A stretch of 64,000 nt of DNA from Pilatotrama ljubarskyi (GCA_022385805.1 MU277774.1:7959-71958); one strand, 5' to 3'; counted from the stretch's first letter, positions 1-12,776 are shown. Numbers and translations: made by a program. The notes: generated from the sequence alone by a model not told the origin.

Positions 1-3000
1 ATAAGAGTTAGACCAGCACTCAGGGAATAGAAGCACTCTCCGTAAGAGACTTCTATTCACCACAGACCTACTATTAGGTATCTGTGTCCATACTTAGGCA
101 TTCAATCAGTTCCAAATCCGACGGTTAGGACTGTCAGGTGTACGAACTCGGCGAAGCCTCTGTCGGAAAAGAAGGAAAACCCACAAGCTTTGCGGCAAGC
201 TCGACTCTTATCGAGGTTGCACATCCTATAACACCTCCCCTCACACCACCACCACATATCGACCCCGAGTCGATAAGCCTCTCTCTCCGTCACCACCTCG
301 ACGAGACCGGACGTTGCGCGACAACGCACTCTAACTCGTCTTCTTTCCAACCACCACATCCTTGTCCTCTCACTCAGCTCCTCGTTCCGACATGTCTTTT
401 GCCACCAATCTCTTCGCCAACCTCCTTCTTTGCACTACATTCTATTAAAACGTTACGATGCGAAATATGCGCAGTTCCGGTGAGTCTCTGCTTGCATGGA
501 AAAGCCGCATACACTCATACCATTGGGGGCTTACACGATGGCGAGGAAAGCCTGGTGATGCAGCTGACTGTTGTGACAACAGCATAGAGGTGAGTGCATG
601 ATTAGCAGTGACTATCTCCTTGAAGCAACAGCGCACAGCGCATGTGAACCGTGTGCATAGCAGTGGGTGGGGGCAGGTCGGGCGGCGGGGCAGGCAGGGA
701 AGGTATGCATATACGTATGATCCACACTTCTCTCCTTGCCCGTGCGCATTAATGCTTGTTCTAGCTCCTCCACCTCATCGCGCATTGCACCTCGCATCCT
801 GCCTCTGGCACAAGCTCACGGATCGGCACATCCCCTCTCCTTCCTCTCCCTCCCCGTGCACCTCTCCGCCTCCTACTCGGGGAGCGACTCAACCCGTGTC
901 CCGACGCATACCAATCCCGCACCCGTGGCCACTCTCCGAGTCTCCGCACACCTCCGCGTGCACGGCCTCAATGCGCCGCCAATCACGCGGCCGTCCGGCG
1001 TCCAAGGGGGTGCGGGTGTGCCTGCACGCGCTGAACAAAAGGGAGGTGGATAGGCTCGTGAGCGCGATGAGTGCGCGACGGTGGAGCGGGCGGTGGGCGG
1101 CAAGCGGACGACGGGCGGGCTGCAGGCGGCGGGCAGCGGACGCGATGCCGGGAGGGTCATCGGATAGGACGGGATATCGTAGTAATAGCACCCCGCGACC
1201 CCGACCTGTACCGTACGACAGGGACCTAATAACGGCGAATTCTATCGGATGGACAACGGGTGGGATCCGGCCTGAGCACGAAATCTAACGAATCCTACCT
1301 GCTGAGGATTCGGTATACTGCAATTTGACAGGCGCCCGGATATGACACGAGATTTCACGAACACGCCGAATCCCATACGAGCGGGTTCTTACTGGGACTG
1401 ACCCGGAGGCTGCATGACCGGGATGAAACGAGTCAAGACATCGGACATACACCTACGGACATCACAGTCAAGGGCAAACTCCGCAACGTCGACCGAGTAC
1501 ATATGCCGTGGTATGCACTGCTGGGACCGCTGGCAACCTCCCCTCGCTACCACACGACATCATATACGCAGCCGAGACCGCGGAGAGCGGAGAGCACGCC
1601 ATTGACTCTGAAATCGGGCCCGACACGTCCATGCACGCGCGCACGCGTGCCATCCGCAACGGAACAACCGCCAAGCATTCCCACTATACTACAGAGGACC
1701 GCGACAGCACGGATGTCTCACCAGAGGCCTGAGTCCCGGGCGCACAGTGGGCTCGCTAGTGAGTTCCAGTAGTCGCCGGACGTGGCTCCGAGGTCTTATG
1801 TCTGACGTCCGACGTCTGAGTCCTCAGGTCCGGGGCGTCGTCCACAGAGGGCCGAACACCCGGGGCTGAGCGCTGAGCATCGATTCCCCAAAGTCGAGGA
1901 CCGAGCATCCAAAGCTGAGGGCCGAACGTCCAGCCTTCTTCACCTGCACACGCCCTCGCGCTCCTCCTCCGTACCTGCTCCAGTCCTCGGGGGCGGACCG
2001 AGCATTCGCTGAAGAGCAGTCAGAGCTCGGCACTCGGCACTCGACGCCGCAACCCGCAGGCCAGGCCCGAAGCCCCCAGCGCGAACTCCTCGACCTCAGC
2101 AAGCATTCATCCGGCTCGCCGATGCGATCGATCTTGGTATTGGCCGTCGCGCACCAGAGCACCAGAGCACCAGAGCACCAGAGCACCAGAGCATGCTCCC
2201 GACGGTCACGAAGACGACGACGACTGCATGGTGCTCACCTGGAATAGTCAGGTCACCGTACCTACCTGAGACTGCTTTGCGTGCGCCAGAAGGCCTTGGC
2301 AAGGACCAATCGACCGCTTCACCCGTTCCCCGCGTTGCATATACGTACATACGCTGGACGCGGGGGTGAGACAGACGCAAACAAGGCGGGGGGGGGGAAT
2401 GCGGGGAATGCGGGGTACCCCGCATCCGGGGCCCGGGGTAAAGGAGTACTCACAGCACAGAACAGTGCTAGACGCCCAGAGGTTGCACAATTTCGCTGAT
2501 CGAGCGTAGATCATGAGCACAGAGAACCTGAGGGGACACGGAGGCGGTATCGAGCTGAGCTTCAAGCGGAGAGGGGCGGACCCAAGGCCTTCCGGGCGAG
2601 AAGCTGAACAGCAGAGAGCGGGGGAAGGAGAAGGAGGAGCGGGAGACGGAACGGAGGTGGCAGAAGCCAGAAGCAGAAGAGGAAGAGTAGGAAGACGGGA
2701 CGGAGCGAGGACGGGTCGGGCACCCGAGGGGAGAGAACAGCCTGAGGAAGAGGGGCGGGCCGTTATGTCCGTGCGCTCACCAAGCAGAGCGGCCGGCGGC
2801 AGCAGAGTGTCCGGAGGAAGGGAGCGTTTTTGTCTTTATGGCGTCCTGAAGTCCGGTTTGGCCGAGTACGTTGAGCGGTGAGTGCAAGGTGTGGCCCATT
2901 CAGGCTGACGAGCGGCCGCGCGAGTAGGCGCGGTCGGAGCAGAGATGAGCCCGCGAGTGATCAGATACGACGCGGGGATAGCATCCGGACTGGGTACCAG

Positions 3001-3675
3001 ACTTGGACTAGTCATCGTTGACGTCTGCGAGGCAAGGCGGGCCAAGGAAAGCGACAAGTCGTACAGATGTTACTGTAAGGGAGACAGAAGCCGAGCGCTG
3101 GAAGGAGAAAGCGAGAGGCAAAGCGAGAGCACCGCCCGGAGGTATCGGAGGATGAAAAGATGAGGCCGGGTCGTTACGTTGGGCTGGTCAGGAGACCGGG
3201 CGAGGGGGAGTCACGCTGAAGAAGAGCGCATGTGTGATGGCCTGAGTGGTGATGAGGATGAGATGGGCGGGCGGAGGGGATTGAGGGGGCGCAGTATGGA
3301 AGAAGCGGCGGAGGATCGCTGGCCATCATCACAGGACTCGTCCATTGCCGTCGCCGTCTCGGCCGCCGTCGCTTGTCCTGGCTGGGTCGTTGGCCATCGT
3401 ATTCCTGTCCCAGTCGTCGAGCCCTCCTTTGTGCAGATGCTTCTGAGCGGCGAGGAGAGACGGCGAGGAGCTGCAAGAACTTGAAGAAGCGAAGAGTGAC
3501 GAGCAGAAAAAACGCGACGCGTTACGTCACTGGTCATCTGACGGCGAGCAGCAGTAGACGCCCATAACGTACTGCGTTCCAGAGCAGAAACCGAAACAGA
3601 AATGCATCCTCTGCTCGCTCTCTCTCCCGCCGCTCGGCCTCCAGTCTCATCTGTCTTCTCGCTTGGCCGCCGCCC
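1..3675. other. Gene-poor GC-rich leading region
   Basis: I recognise no gene here. Several long open frames exist on both strands, but their translations are biased to Arg, Ser, Pro and Gly, overlap one another antisense and resemble no family I know. They are best explained by low stop-codon density in GC-rich DNA. The stretch holds a short 8-bp tandem repeat at 2153-2192, a G-run with repeated GGAATGCGGG near 2385-2420, and loosely repetitive GA-rich text near 1800-1930 and 2600-2740. The distal part should contain the upstream regulatory region of the beta-glucosidase gene. A weakly conserved or non-coding transcript cannot be excluded. Confidence 0.5.
2153..2192. repeat. Five perfect copies of an 8-bp tandem repeat
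   Basis: The unit ACCAGAGC is repeated five times head to tail without a mismatch, followed by ATGCTCCC. It lies outside any recognised gene. Such a short array probably varies in length between strains. Confidence 0.9.
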
Positions 3676-3683
3676 TATAAAAG
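3676..3683 (+). promoter_or_regulatory. TATA box of the beta-glucosidase gene
   Basis: TATAAAAG stands 67 bases before the chosen ATG at 3750, a normal distance for a fungal core promoter. It is the best TATA match in the upstream region and supports this start codon. Confidence 0.6.
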
Positions 3684-3749
3684 CCCTTCCATGTCCGACC
3701 CTCCGAGCTTCCTCCGAGCCTCCTCCCCCGTTCGCTCCTCGACGCACCC

Positions 3750-6700
3750 ATGGTCGTCCTCAACGCACGGCTCAGCGCCCTCTGCGCTCTCCTCGTCCTC
3801 GCACTCTCCACAGATGCACAGCACTCCTCCGCCGTCGTCTCGTCCGTCGCTGCCTCGTCATCAGCGGCCGCCTCGAGCGTTCTGAGCGCGCCTTCCTCCG
3901 TCGCGTCCACCGACTCCGCTTCCGTGTCCACCCTCACCAGCGCCGTCCTCAGCACCGATAGCGCGTCCCTCTCCACCATCCTCTCCGCGTCCTCATCCCC
4001 CGCGATTTCCGGTGTGTCCAGCTCGGTCGCGTCTGCCTCCAGCGTCGCGTCCTCCTCGGTCTTCATTACTTCTGCTGCGTCGAGCGCGTCCGTCTCCGCG
4101 TCCAGTGCCACCACCGGCCCTCCCCTCGAGTCCAGTGAGTCCCAGACGCGTCCTCACCTCCCTCCACTCAAGTAGCTGACCATCCTCCGTCGCTTCACAG
4201 CGCAAATCACCATACCCATCTCCTCATACCCCTTCTCCTCCTTCCCCGTCCCCTCCGCCTCCCCCATCCCAGGGGTCTTCCCCGCAACCTCCCCCCAATC
4301 CCCTCCCCCGCCCGGCTCCAGCCTCATCCCAGACTTCGGCCCCGCCTGGGCCCGCGCCCACGCCCGCGCTCGCCAGCTCATCTCCGGCTGGTCCCTCGAG
4401 CAGAAGGTCGCCACCACCACCGGCGTCGGCTGGATGGGCGGCCGCTGCGTCGGCAACATCCCCGCCATCGCCGACTTTCCCGGGCTCTGCTTGGAGGACT
4501 CGCCCTTGGGCGTGCGCTTCACCGACTTTGTCACCGCCTTCCCCGCGGGGATCACCACCGCCGCGACGTGGAAGCGCAGCCTCATGCGCGCGCGCGGGTT
4601 GGCGATGGGGAGGGAGTTCAAGGGCAAGGGCGTCCACGTCGCCCTGGGCCCCATGATGAACATGGGCCGCATCGCCCAGGGCGGCCGGAATTGGGAGGGG
4701 TTCGGCGCGGACCCGTTCTTGACGGGCGAGGCCGCGTACGAGACCGTGCTCGGGCTCCAGCAGGGCGGCGTGCAGGCGTGCGCCAAGCATTACATTAACA
4801 AGTACGTGATCTCTCCACGCTGGAGGGGAGGGTTACTGACCAGTTGATAGTGAGCAGGAGCATTTCCGGACGCAGGAGTCCTCGAACGTGGACGACCGCA
4901 CCGAACACGAGATTTACTTGCACCCGTTCATGCGCTCCGTCCAGGCCGGCGTCGCCAGCGTCATGTGCAGCTACAGTCAGTCCCGTTCCTCCCCTCTCTC
5001 CTTTCGACACAGATCGCTCACTTACGGCTGCTGCGATGGACAGACTTGGTCAACGACACGTACGCGTGCGAGAACGACCGCACGCTGAACCAGCTCCTCA
5101 AGGGCGAGACCGGCTTCCAGGGATACGTCATGAGCGACTGGGGCGCGCACCACTCGACGCTCGCCGCCGTCGCTGGGCTTGACGTGAGTCCTCCTTCCCT
5201 GACGTCTCACCGTGTCTCTCTTCTCGTGACGGCTGATCGAGAGGCGCGCCATATAGATGAGCATGCCGGGCGACATCACGTTCTCGTCGCACACGTCGTG
5301 GTTCGGCGCGAACTTGACCGCGTTCGTCGAGAACGGGACCATCGCAGAGGCGCGCGTGGACGACATGGCGGAGCGCATCGTCGCCGCGTGGTACCTCCTC
5401 GGCCAGGACCAGAACTACCCCGAAGGTCCGTCGTCTCTCCGTCCCTTTCCCTTCCTCCTCCATACGGGAGAAGCTGACGCGTGAGAAATGCCGCGCACAG
5501 TGAGTTTCAACGCGTTCGCGATGAACGACCCGGCGACGAACGCGCACGTCGACGTGCAGGACGACCACTACAAGGTCGTGCGCGAGATCGGCGCGGCGGG
5601 CACCGTCCTGCTCAAGAACGTCGGCGGCGCGCTCCCGCTCAAGAAGCCGCGCAGCATCGCCGTCATCGGTGCGCTCCCTTCTCTTCCCCTCCGCCTTGCC
5701 TCCCTTGCTGACACCCGTGGCGTCGGGATGCGCAGGTAACGACTCGGCCCCGAGCCTGCGCGGTCCGAACGGCTACTCCGACCGCGGCGGCGACGACGGC
5801 GTGCTCGCGATGGGCTGGGGCTCCGGCACAGACCAGTTCCCGTACCTGGTCTCGCCCGTCGAGGCCATCCAGGCGCGCGCCCGTCACGACTCCTCCGGCT
5901 CCCAAGTGTCCTGGTTCTTCTCGAACTGGGACCTCGCGGGCGCCGCTGCGACGGCGCTCGACCAAGACGTCGCGCTCGTGTTCCTGAACGCGGACTCGGG
6001 CGAGGGCTACATCACGGTGGACGGGAACGAGGGGGACCGGAAGAACCTGACGCTGTGGATCAACGCAGACCCGCTCGTGAACGCCGTCGCCAGTGCGAAC
6101 CGCAACACCGTCGTCGTCGTCCATTCCGTCGGGCCCGCGATCCTCGAGCCGTGGATCGAGAACCCGAACGTGACGGCGGTGCTGTGGGCGAGCCTGCCGG
6201 GGCAGGAGGCGGGGAACTCGATCGTGGACGTGTTGTGGGGCGACGTGAACCCGTCGGGGCGGCTGCCGTATACCATCGCGAAGCGCCCGGAGGACTACGG
6301 CGCGCAGCTCGTCACGGGCGGGTCGGGCAGCGAGATCTTGCGGATCGACTACACGGAGGGGCTGAACATCGACTACCGCCACTTTGACGCGAACGGCATC
6401 GAGCCGCGCTTCGAGTTCGGCTTCGGGCTGTCGTACACGACGTTCTCGTACTCGAACCTCCGCGTGAAGCCCGTGTTCCACGCCGACCGCACCGCCGCGG
6501 CGCTCGAGGCCGCGTGGGCGGCGGGCAAGCCGTCGCCCGCGGTCGAGGGCGGGAGCACCGCGCTCTGGCTGCACCGCCCCGCGTTCTCCGTGTCCTTCAC
6601 GGTCACGAACACGGGCAAGGTCGCGGGCACCGAGATTCCGCAGGTGTACGTGCACTTCCCGGCGGGCGCGGGCGAGCCGCCGAGCGTGCTGCGCGGGTTC

Positions 6701-6877
6701 GCGGACGTGGACGTGCCGGCGGGCGGGAGCAGGACGGTGGAGGTGACGCTGTCGCGGTACGATCTGAGCGTGTGGGACGCGGAGGCGCAGGGGTGGAGGA
6801 AGCCGAAGGGGGAGATCACGTTCTCGGTGGGCACGAGCAGTCGCGACTTTAGGTTAAAGGGGAAGGTGCCGCTCTGA
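3750..6877 (+). CDS. Secreted GH3 beta-glucosidase with Ser/Ala-rich N-terminal stalk
   Basis: Glycoside hydrolase family 3 enzyme, expected to release glucose from cello-oligosaccharides outside the cell. I read seven exons: 3750-4134, 4201-4801, 4851-4974, 5042-5184, 5256-5425, 5500-5668 and 5736-6877, giving about 910 residues. The N-terminus is a signal peptide (residues 1 to about 24, ending STDAQ). About 100 residues of almost pure Ser, Ala, Val and Thr follow, then a Pro/Ser linker. The GH3 N-terminal barrel carries LEDSPLGVRF, KHYINNEQEHFR and YVMSDWGAHHS; the Asp of SDW is the family nucleophile. The C-terminal sandwich (GTVLLKNVGGALPL to GLSYTTFSYS) and a fibronectin III-like domain (FTVTNTGKVAGTEIPQVYV) complete the protein. 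All key motifs are intact and no frameshift is seen. The long Ser/Ala stalk is unusual; it is probably O-glycosylated and could attach the enzyme to the cell wall. Confidence 0.95.
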
Positions 6878-7462
6878 GCGCTGAGCGCGAGGGCCGAGCT
6901 CAGGGGCGAGAGGAGGAAAATGCGATCTACTGTGTGAAGGATGGAGGGGCAGGAAGGAGAGGGTGGCGGCGGATGATAGGACTGTTGCTGGGTCTCAGTG
7001 GTGGAACAATTTTGACTCTTGGCTTGACTTTCAGGTTGTCCTGCGCTCGTTTCGGACTCCCGCATGGCCGGCCGCTCAGCGTCGTCGATGAGTGACATCT
7101 GCTAGCACTACTACTGACGGACTGCGTGCCAGCGGTACTACTGTATGCGCATGTAGTAGGGAGGTGCTCGATATACCACTGTCACTACGCGCCTCGAACC
7201 GCCATCATGTTCCTTCCGCCTGCCAGTGCTTTATCTCCTCGCGGAAGTACTCATGTAAGTGCTGCATGTATGTATCGGCGAGCACGACTTTGAGCAGCTG
7301 TAAGCCGAGAGATACAGAAGCGCTGCGGCATTGATGCCATTCTGGGGTATCTATATATGCAGGTACCGGTATCGCCAGATGCGCCGCACTGGCCAGCTTC
7401 CCCAACAGAGCATAAGGTGCGCAAGCATTGCACGCATGCTACTACCAGTAGTAGTAGTAGTA

Positions 7463-7545
<83 letters not shown>

Positions 7546-8654
7546 CTTAGGAAGCCTTTTGCAATGGCAGTGGGTTCTACTATGTAGGCGAACTTGAAGC
7601 AGCTCGAGGTTCTGACGTCGCCGGCGCCGGCTCCGGAAGCACTGGCAGTGAATGGTTCGCTTAACTTGTTATTCAACGGAATGAGAAGTTAGGCGAACCT
7701 CCGAACTTGAAGTGAGAATGTCCCGCCTATTCTTTGAATACAGTAATCGGCGCTTGAGCGTCCGGCGTCGGTACTAAGTAAGTGAGCTTATTAGGTGAGA
7801 TAAGTGCACGTACTTGAGAGATACGAGTGCGAAGTGAAGTGAGATTGGTAACCGTCCTGCAATGTGCTTGAGCTGGGCCCGGTTAGTAACCTATGTACGC
7901 CGGAGCCACGGTAGCATGTATATTGCTCTTGCTCGCACCGCGATATCCATGCTGGAAGATTCTACGCCGCCTGTGACTTGCGGAACCAGCCCTGGGGGAC
8001 CGCATCTGCATAGCCTGGTGCCATCCAGCCACGAATTTGAATTAGTAGCACACAGACTCCGAAGAGTTCTTGCAGCGGCTTCCGCTCGAGTCGACCGTTC
8101 CGGGCACACGCGGCTCCAAGCCATCACCGTGACGACGACGGCGGTGGGTCCGTGTCACTGAAGGCTCAGGCTGGAGGTGAGTACTTTATACGTCCTTGAT
8201 ACTTAGGGGATGGCCTTCGGAGCTCGACGTTCAGGCTGGCTGAACCGATCAAGAGCGGGTTTGTCTCCTGCTCTTTCCAGTGAGGTCTTCGACTCTTCGT
8301 CGAGTACTATACCAGGGCAGATGCACAGCCGCAATGAATGGCGGGCCTTAGCCTCGGACATATCAATCAAAGAACCCATCGCCGGCGGTCACTGGTTGCT
8401 AGGCCTGCCGTTCATAATGGACGAATCGATTGGCGTCACGCCTGCACGGTCCCGCTTAGGGTGGCGCAGTCGAGTGCTGTGCCAGTGGGCCAGTGATCAC
8501 AAGGGGACATCCGCGAACTTGAATGCGAAGATAGACATTCTATGCCCGCTCCTCCCAGCATTACGCCCCTCTGCTGCTAGTCGCAGCCTTGACCTTCGCC
8601 CATCGACTCTTTTGGAGCTCGACCGTGACCGTCGCGACGCGGCTTATATCATTC
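6878..8654. other. Intergenic region, no gene seen
   Basis: Terminator of the beta-glucosidase side and promoter side of TM7-A. It contains the AGT microsatellite at 7447-7545 and no frame resembling a known protein. The segment around 8445-8655 shares short blocks (CACGGTCCCGCTTAG, and GCGACGCGGCT just before the ATG) with the region upstream of TM7-B. It is therefore part of a duplicated promoter. Confidence 0.6.
7447..7545. repeat. AGT trinucleotide microsatellite
   Basis: About 33 AGT (equivalently GTA) units run for 99 bases with one interruption near 7463, where a base is missing. The array creates artificial poly-Val and poly-Thr frames that are not genes. Confidence 0.97.
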
Positions 8655-9981
8655 ATGGCTGGACTGGGGCAGGACGTGCCCACGGGCGAAGCAGTACGTT
8701 GTGTGTCGATCAGGCAGGACCCCTCATTGACAGAGTTGATATCGTCACGAAATCATGCAGCTCGCAGACGACCTCAGCCTGTTCACCTCTTTTCTCGTCG
8801 CGCTCTTCCTCGAGTCGCTCCTCTTTGGCGCGTTCTGCATCACGTACGCCATGGGGACATGGTCGCTGCTCCGCGTAGGCCGCGCTGGGAGTCCCTCGAG
8901 GCGCGACTGGGTGGTTCTGGGCGCGAGCACCACTATGTTCCTCCTCGCTCTGGTCGTGAGTCTCCGTCTCGCTCTCACTCCGTGGCGCCCTGTAATTGAC
9001 CTCCGTTGGCATCTTTAGCATCTCGCCCTGAGCGTGAAGACGACGCTGTCTGGCTTCGTCGCCCACGCTGGCACGATCGACACTGTGTACGACGACTTGG
9101 AGAACGCCGCCTGGATCGGCGCGCCCATAGGCACCGCAAGGTTCATGCTATACGTCATGCAGAGCCTCATCGGTGACTCTTTCATGGTTAGTACACGCTC
9201 CTTGCGCCCAGGAATGACAGCTCAGCACGCATGACGGTAGCTCTACCGGCTCTACTTAGTGTGGCACGGCCGCTGGAAGGTCATAATCTGGCCCGCACTT
9301 CTATTCTTCATCAGCACGGGTGAGTACTGGACACACGAGTTCCCGGTGAACCGAGTCGATCGCTGACAATCGACGTAGTCTTTGGGATCCTGTCCGCTAT
9401 ACTGGGCTTCTTCTCCCTGTTCTTCTTGGGATTCTCGTTCTTCACCAACTTGCTCTCCTCCGGTATGTTCCCTCCGAGCCCTCCGACACGCGTTACGGCT
9501 CGAGAACGCTTCTCACTGGTTCTTCCTTCGCAGGATTGATCATGTGGCGGATGATATCATGGTGGAGGCTGCAGAGCCGCACGAGCGGCGTCCCGTCTGG
9601 CGGCATGGCGGTCCGCCAGAGGATGTATCAGAAGCTTGCCGAGGCGATCGTGCAGTCGGCCGCCGTCTACTCGACGGCCTCCGTCTCGCTCTTCATCACG
9701 GCGTTGTTCAGCCCAAGCGTCGGCCTGGCCGCGTGCCTCAGCGTCTTCCCGCCTTTGATAGTGAGTGTCCGCCGTTCGTCTGTGAGGCTCTGTCTGACCG
9801 CTCTCGGCTGATTGTGCCCCAGGGCTTCGTCTTCTCGCTCATGGTCCTCTTCTTGGCTAAGAATGGGGATTCGGCGGATGAAATGCGCTCCGCACTGCCT
9901 GGTGTCACGACGCTGTACGGAGTCAGGGGCGGACCTACTGTGCAGGAGGAGAAGGATGCACGGCGCACTCTACTCTTTTAA
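8655..9981 (+). CDS. Seven-helix membrane protein TM7-A, uncharacterised Agaricomycete family
   Basis: Polytopic membrane protein of unknown function, one of five relatives here. The first exon (8655-8693) codes 13 residues, MAGLGQDVPTGEA. Later exons begin at LADDLSLFTSFLVALFLES (about 8759), HLALSVKTTLSG (about 9020), LYRLYLVWHGRW (about 9241), FGILSAILGFF (about 9381), LIMWRMISWW (about 9535) and GFVFSLMVLFLAKNG (about 9824). I count about seven hydrophobic helices, then a short charged tail ending ARRTLLF. Family marks are aromatic-rich YRLYLVW after helix 3, IVQSAAVYS at helix 6 and a GFVFSL helix 7. All frames join without stops. The layout resembles a receptor, but no GPCR signature such as DRY or STE3-like residues is evident. 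Function is unknown; I would not call it a receptor. Confidence 0.85.
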
Positions 9982-11451
9982 GGGTTCTAGTGTGATGTGC
10001 TCACCATATGCAGCTCATCTGCCCTTCGTGCAGGACAGAGCTCCCAGCCGTATGAGAAGCATGGACAGTCCCCGCGAGACTTGGCACAGAACCTACTTGC
10101 CGCCTCACCGCCAGGGTCGTCGCTTGCCATCGGTGGGTGGCGCGCCCTGACGTCTCCCACCGCTTTACGCATGGTGTATATCCACTGCTTATTGAGTTGT
10201 ACTATAGCGCGCTCTTGACTGCCAATCCTGCGCTGCCGGTGCGGCTGTGTCCAGTGCTCATATTCATATGGAACATGGAAGCTGAGAAAGTCGCATCGCT
10301 TTTGCCCCTTTCCTCGAGTGCCCTTTCATCTAGGTGCGCCTAATGTCGGGTGGCTGCCAGTGGGCGCAGCCAACACTCTGCAGCGCACCGTGATGTTGCA
10401 GTGTGCATCCAAACGGCGGCGATTCGTCAACGACCGGTGGCATGCAGGCAAGATCGGGCACACGCGGCCTGATCCCAGGCGCATACGCCGAAGTCACTGT
10501 GCCGGGCATAACTTACCATCCGTCACCGTGACCGTGACGGTGAGGCTGCGTACTGTAAGAGGTACGAACTCTCGGTCATTTGCTTTCTGGCATGCGATGT
10601 TGATATGCTCGTCACACACCATTCGCCTTTCGGTCGAGCGCGTGAAAACCGTCCGAGTCTGCGCCAGCTTAACCTGAAGAGTTCCACAAGGTCGAGTAGC
10701 TCAGCATGCGCCATTCCATGTTGTGCACATATTTCAAGCCATCTTCGACTCGGAGCACTTGCAGGGCCCGCGGCGCGAGCCTTGCAGGTTCAACAGGCAC
10801 GTCAAAGCGCAGGCGTTATAACCTTGGCGCGATCATGTCAAGTATCTATTTTTGGTGAGGGGAACACGTCGTCCAGTTATTTTGGATACAAAGGTGCTAA
10901 AGATAGTGCGGTCAAATTCAACGGTTGTCAATCGCCACCAACTGTCACATACGCCACGTCGAAACGGCATAGCCATATCGCTGAAGGATGGACGGAGTTC
11001 GACTCTAACTCCAGCTTGCCACCGCGTCGACCTCTCAGCTGTGGGGCGGCTACTACCCGGTCCCTACTGGACGTGCACGATATCGTGGAGAGCGGAATAA
11101 GCAGACCTCGAGCTGGTCGGATTCAACCCACTCATCCCAGTGGGGGCTCGATCGCTGACACTCGAGTGACTCTGTGTTCCGAGCGTGCGACTGGCTCCCC
11201 TCTCACCAGCTGTGGACAGTCTCAACATGGGAAGACATGATCAGCGCTGAATTGCAGTGCCCGCTGATGACTCTTTGCGATAGAATTGCCCAGTCGTTGA
11301 TATCCACGGTCCCGCTTAGCGCGTCGCAGTCAGTGCGAAGGATAAGAAGGTGCGCTCGGGAGGGCAGGCCCGCTCCCCCACCTACGTTGACACCTCTTTA
11401 TTGGCACTCACCCACTGAAGCTCGACCTTTGCGACGCGGCTAGCTACTGCC
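9982..11451. other. Intergenic region between TM7-A and TM7-B
   Basis: I see no recognisable gene. The last 200 bases repeat blocks found upstream of TM7-A (CACGGTCCCGCTTAG near 11308 and GCGACGCGGCTA just before the ATG). This shows that the duplication that made the TM7-A/B pair included the promoter. Confidence 0.55.
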
Positions 11452-12776
11452 ATGGCAGAACAAGCGCAGGATATGCCAACCGGCTACGCGGTAGGTGGCT
11501 CTTCCAGCACATCCATATGGTCGGGCTGACCGTGTCCCCGTTCTGCTCGCCGAACGCAGCTCATGGTCACTGACGACCTGTTCACCTCTTATATCGTAGC
11601 GCTCTTTGCCGAGTCTCTGATCTTCGGAGCCTTCTGCATCACATATACCATGGGGACGTGGTCGCTCCTCCGAATAGGCCGGACCGGGAGGCCTTCAAGA
11701 CGCGACTGGGTGGTTCTAGGCGCGGATACCGCCATGTTCCTGCTTGCTCTTACTGTGAGTCCTTCCTCGTCCGATACCGCGAGAATATGGTGATAACGTC
11801 TCCTATCATCAGCATCTGGCCCTGAGCGTCAAGATTACGCTCTCTGGCTTCGTCGCCGACGCTGGTACGATGGACTCTGTCTACGACGGCCTACACAGCA
11901 CCTCTTCTGTGTCTTCGCCGATGGGCAAGGCCAGGTTTATGCTATATGTCTCTCAAACCTGCATTGGTGACTCGTTCATGGTACGTTCACATCGCTCGCG
12001 CTCAGAAATCCCACCTTAAGGAGGCGCCGCAACCGTAGATCTATCGGCTCTTTCTGGTATGGCAAGGTCGCTGGAAGGTTGTCATTTGGCCAACCCTTCT
12101 ATTCTTCGCCAGCGCGGGTGGGTGAAGCACGAGTTCACGGTTTTGGGACATTGTGCGGATCGCTGACCTCTCATGCAGTGTTTGGCGTCATTACTGGCAT
12201 AATCGCCGAATGGTACTTGTTCTTCTTGGCGTTCTCATTTTTCACCAACGTACTCTGCACAGGTACGATTTCTATTGCGATGTACTATGAACCATCGCTC
12301 GAGGTTCCATCTGACGGCACCCTCAGGGCTGATACTGTGGCGGATGATCTCATGGTGGAGGCTGCAGAGCCATACGAGCGGTGTCCCGTCTGGCGGCATG
12401 GCCGTCCGCCAAAGGATGCATCAGAAGGTGGCCGAGGCGATTGTGCAGTCGGCCGCTGTGTACTCGACGGCATCCGTCTCCCTCGTCATCATGTCGATTG
12501 TCAGCCCGTACGTCGGCCTCACTATATGCTTGAGTCTCTTCCCAGCTTTGATAGTAAGAGTCCTCAGCTTGCTTGGGAGGCTGTATCCGACCGCGTGCTG
12601 ATGCGACTCGTGCGCAGGGCTTCGTGTTCTCACTGATTGTCCTTCTCATGGCGAAAAATACGGAGACGGCGGACAACATGCGCTCCTCGCTGCCCGGCGT
12701 GACGAAGCTGTACGGGCTCAATCGCGAGCCTACCATAGAAGAGGAGAAGGAAGCAGGCGCACTTCTTCTCCCTTAG
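11452..12776 (+). CDS. Seven-helix membrane protein TM7-B, close tandem paralogue of TM7-A
   Basis: The closest relative of TM7-A and in the same orientation. The first exon is again exactly 39 bases (11452-11490) and codes MAEQAQDMPTGYA, matching the TM7-A leader at eight positions. The second exon has FAESLIFGAFCITYTMGTWS followed by LLRIGRTGRPSRRDWVVLG, nearly the same as in TM7-A. Later marks are HLALSVKITLSGF, IYRLFLVWQGRWKVVIW, FTNVLCTG, QKVAEAIVQSAAVYSTASVS and GFVFSLIVLLMAKN. The tail (TMRSSLPGVTKLYG-type, ending AGALLLP) aligns end to end with TM7-A. Intron positions agree between the two genes. The copy looks intact. Function is unknown; recent tandem duplication is inferred from the shared exon plan and promoter blocks. 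Confidence 0.85.

Noticed and set aside
608..1288. Long Arg/Pro/Ser-rich frames in the first 3.7 kb
   Set aside because: Overlap each other on both strands, lack splice logic and family similarity, and fit low stop density in GC-rich DNA.
5663..6655. 330-residue minus-strand frame inside the glucosidase gene
   Set aside because: Antisense shadow of the last GH3 exon, with Arg/Val/His-rich composition.
7251..7676. Poly-Thr and poly-Val proteins
   Set aside because: Produced solely by the AGT microsatellite.
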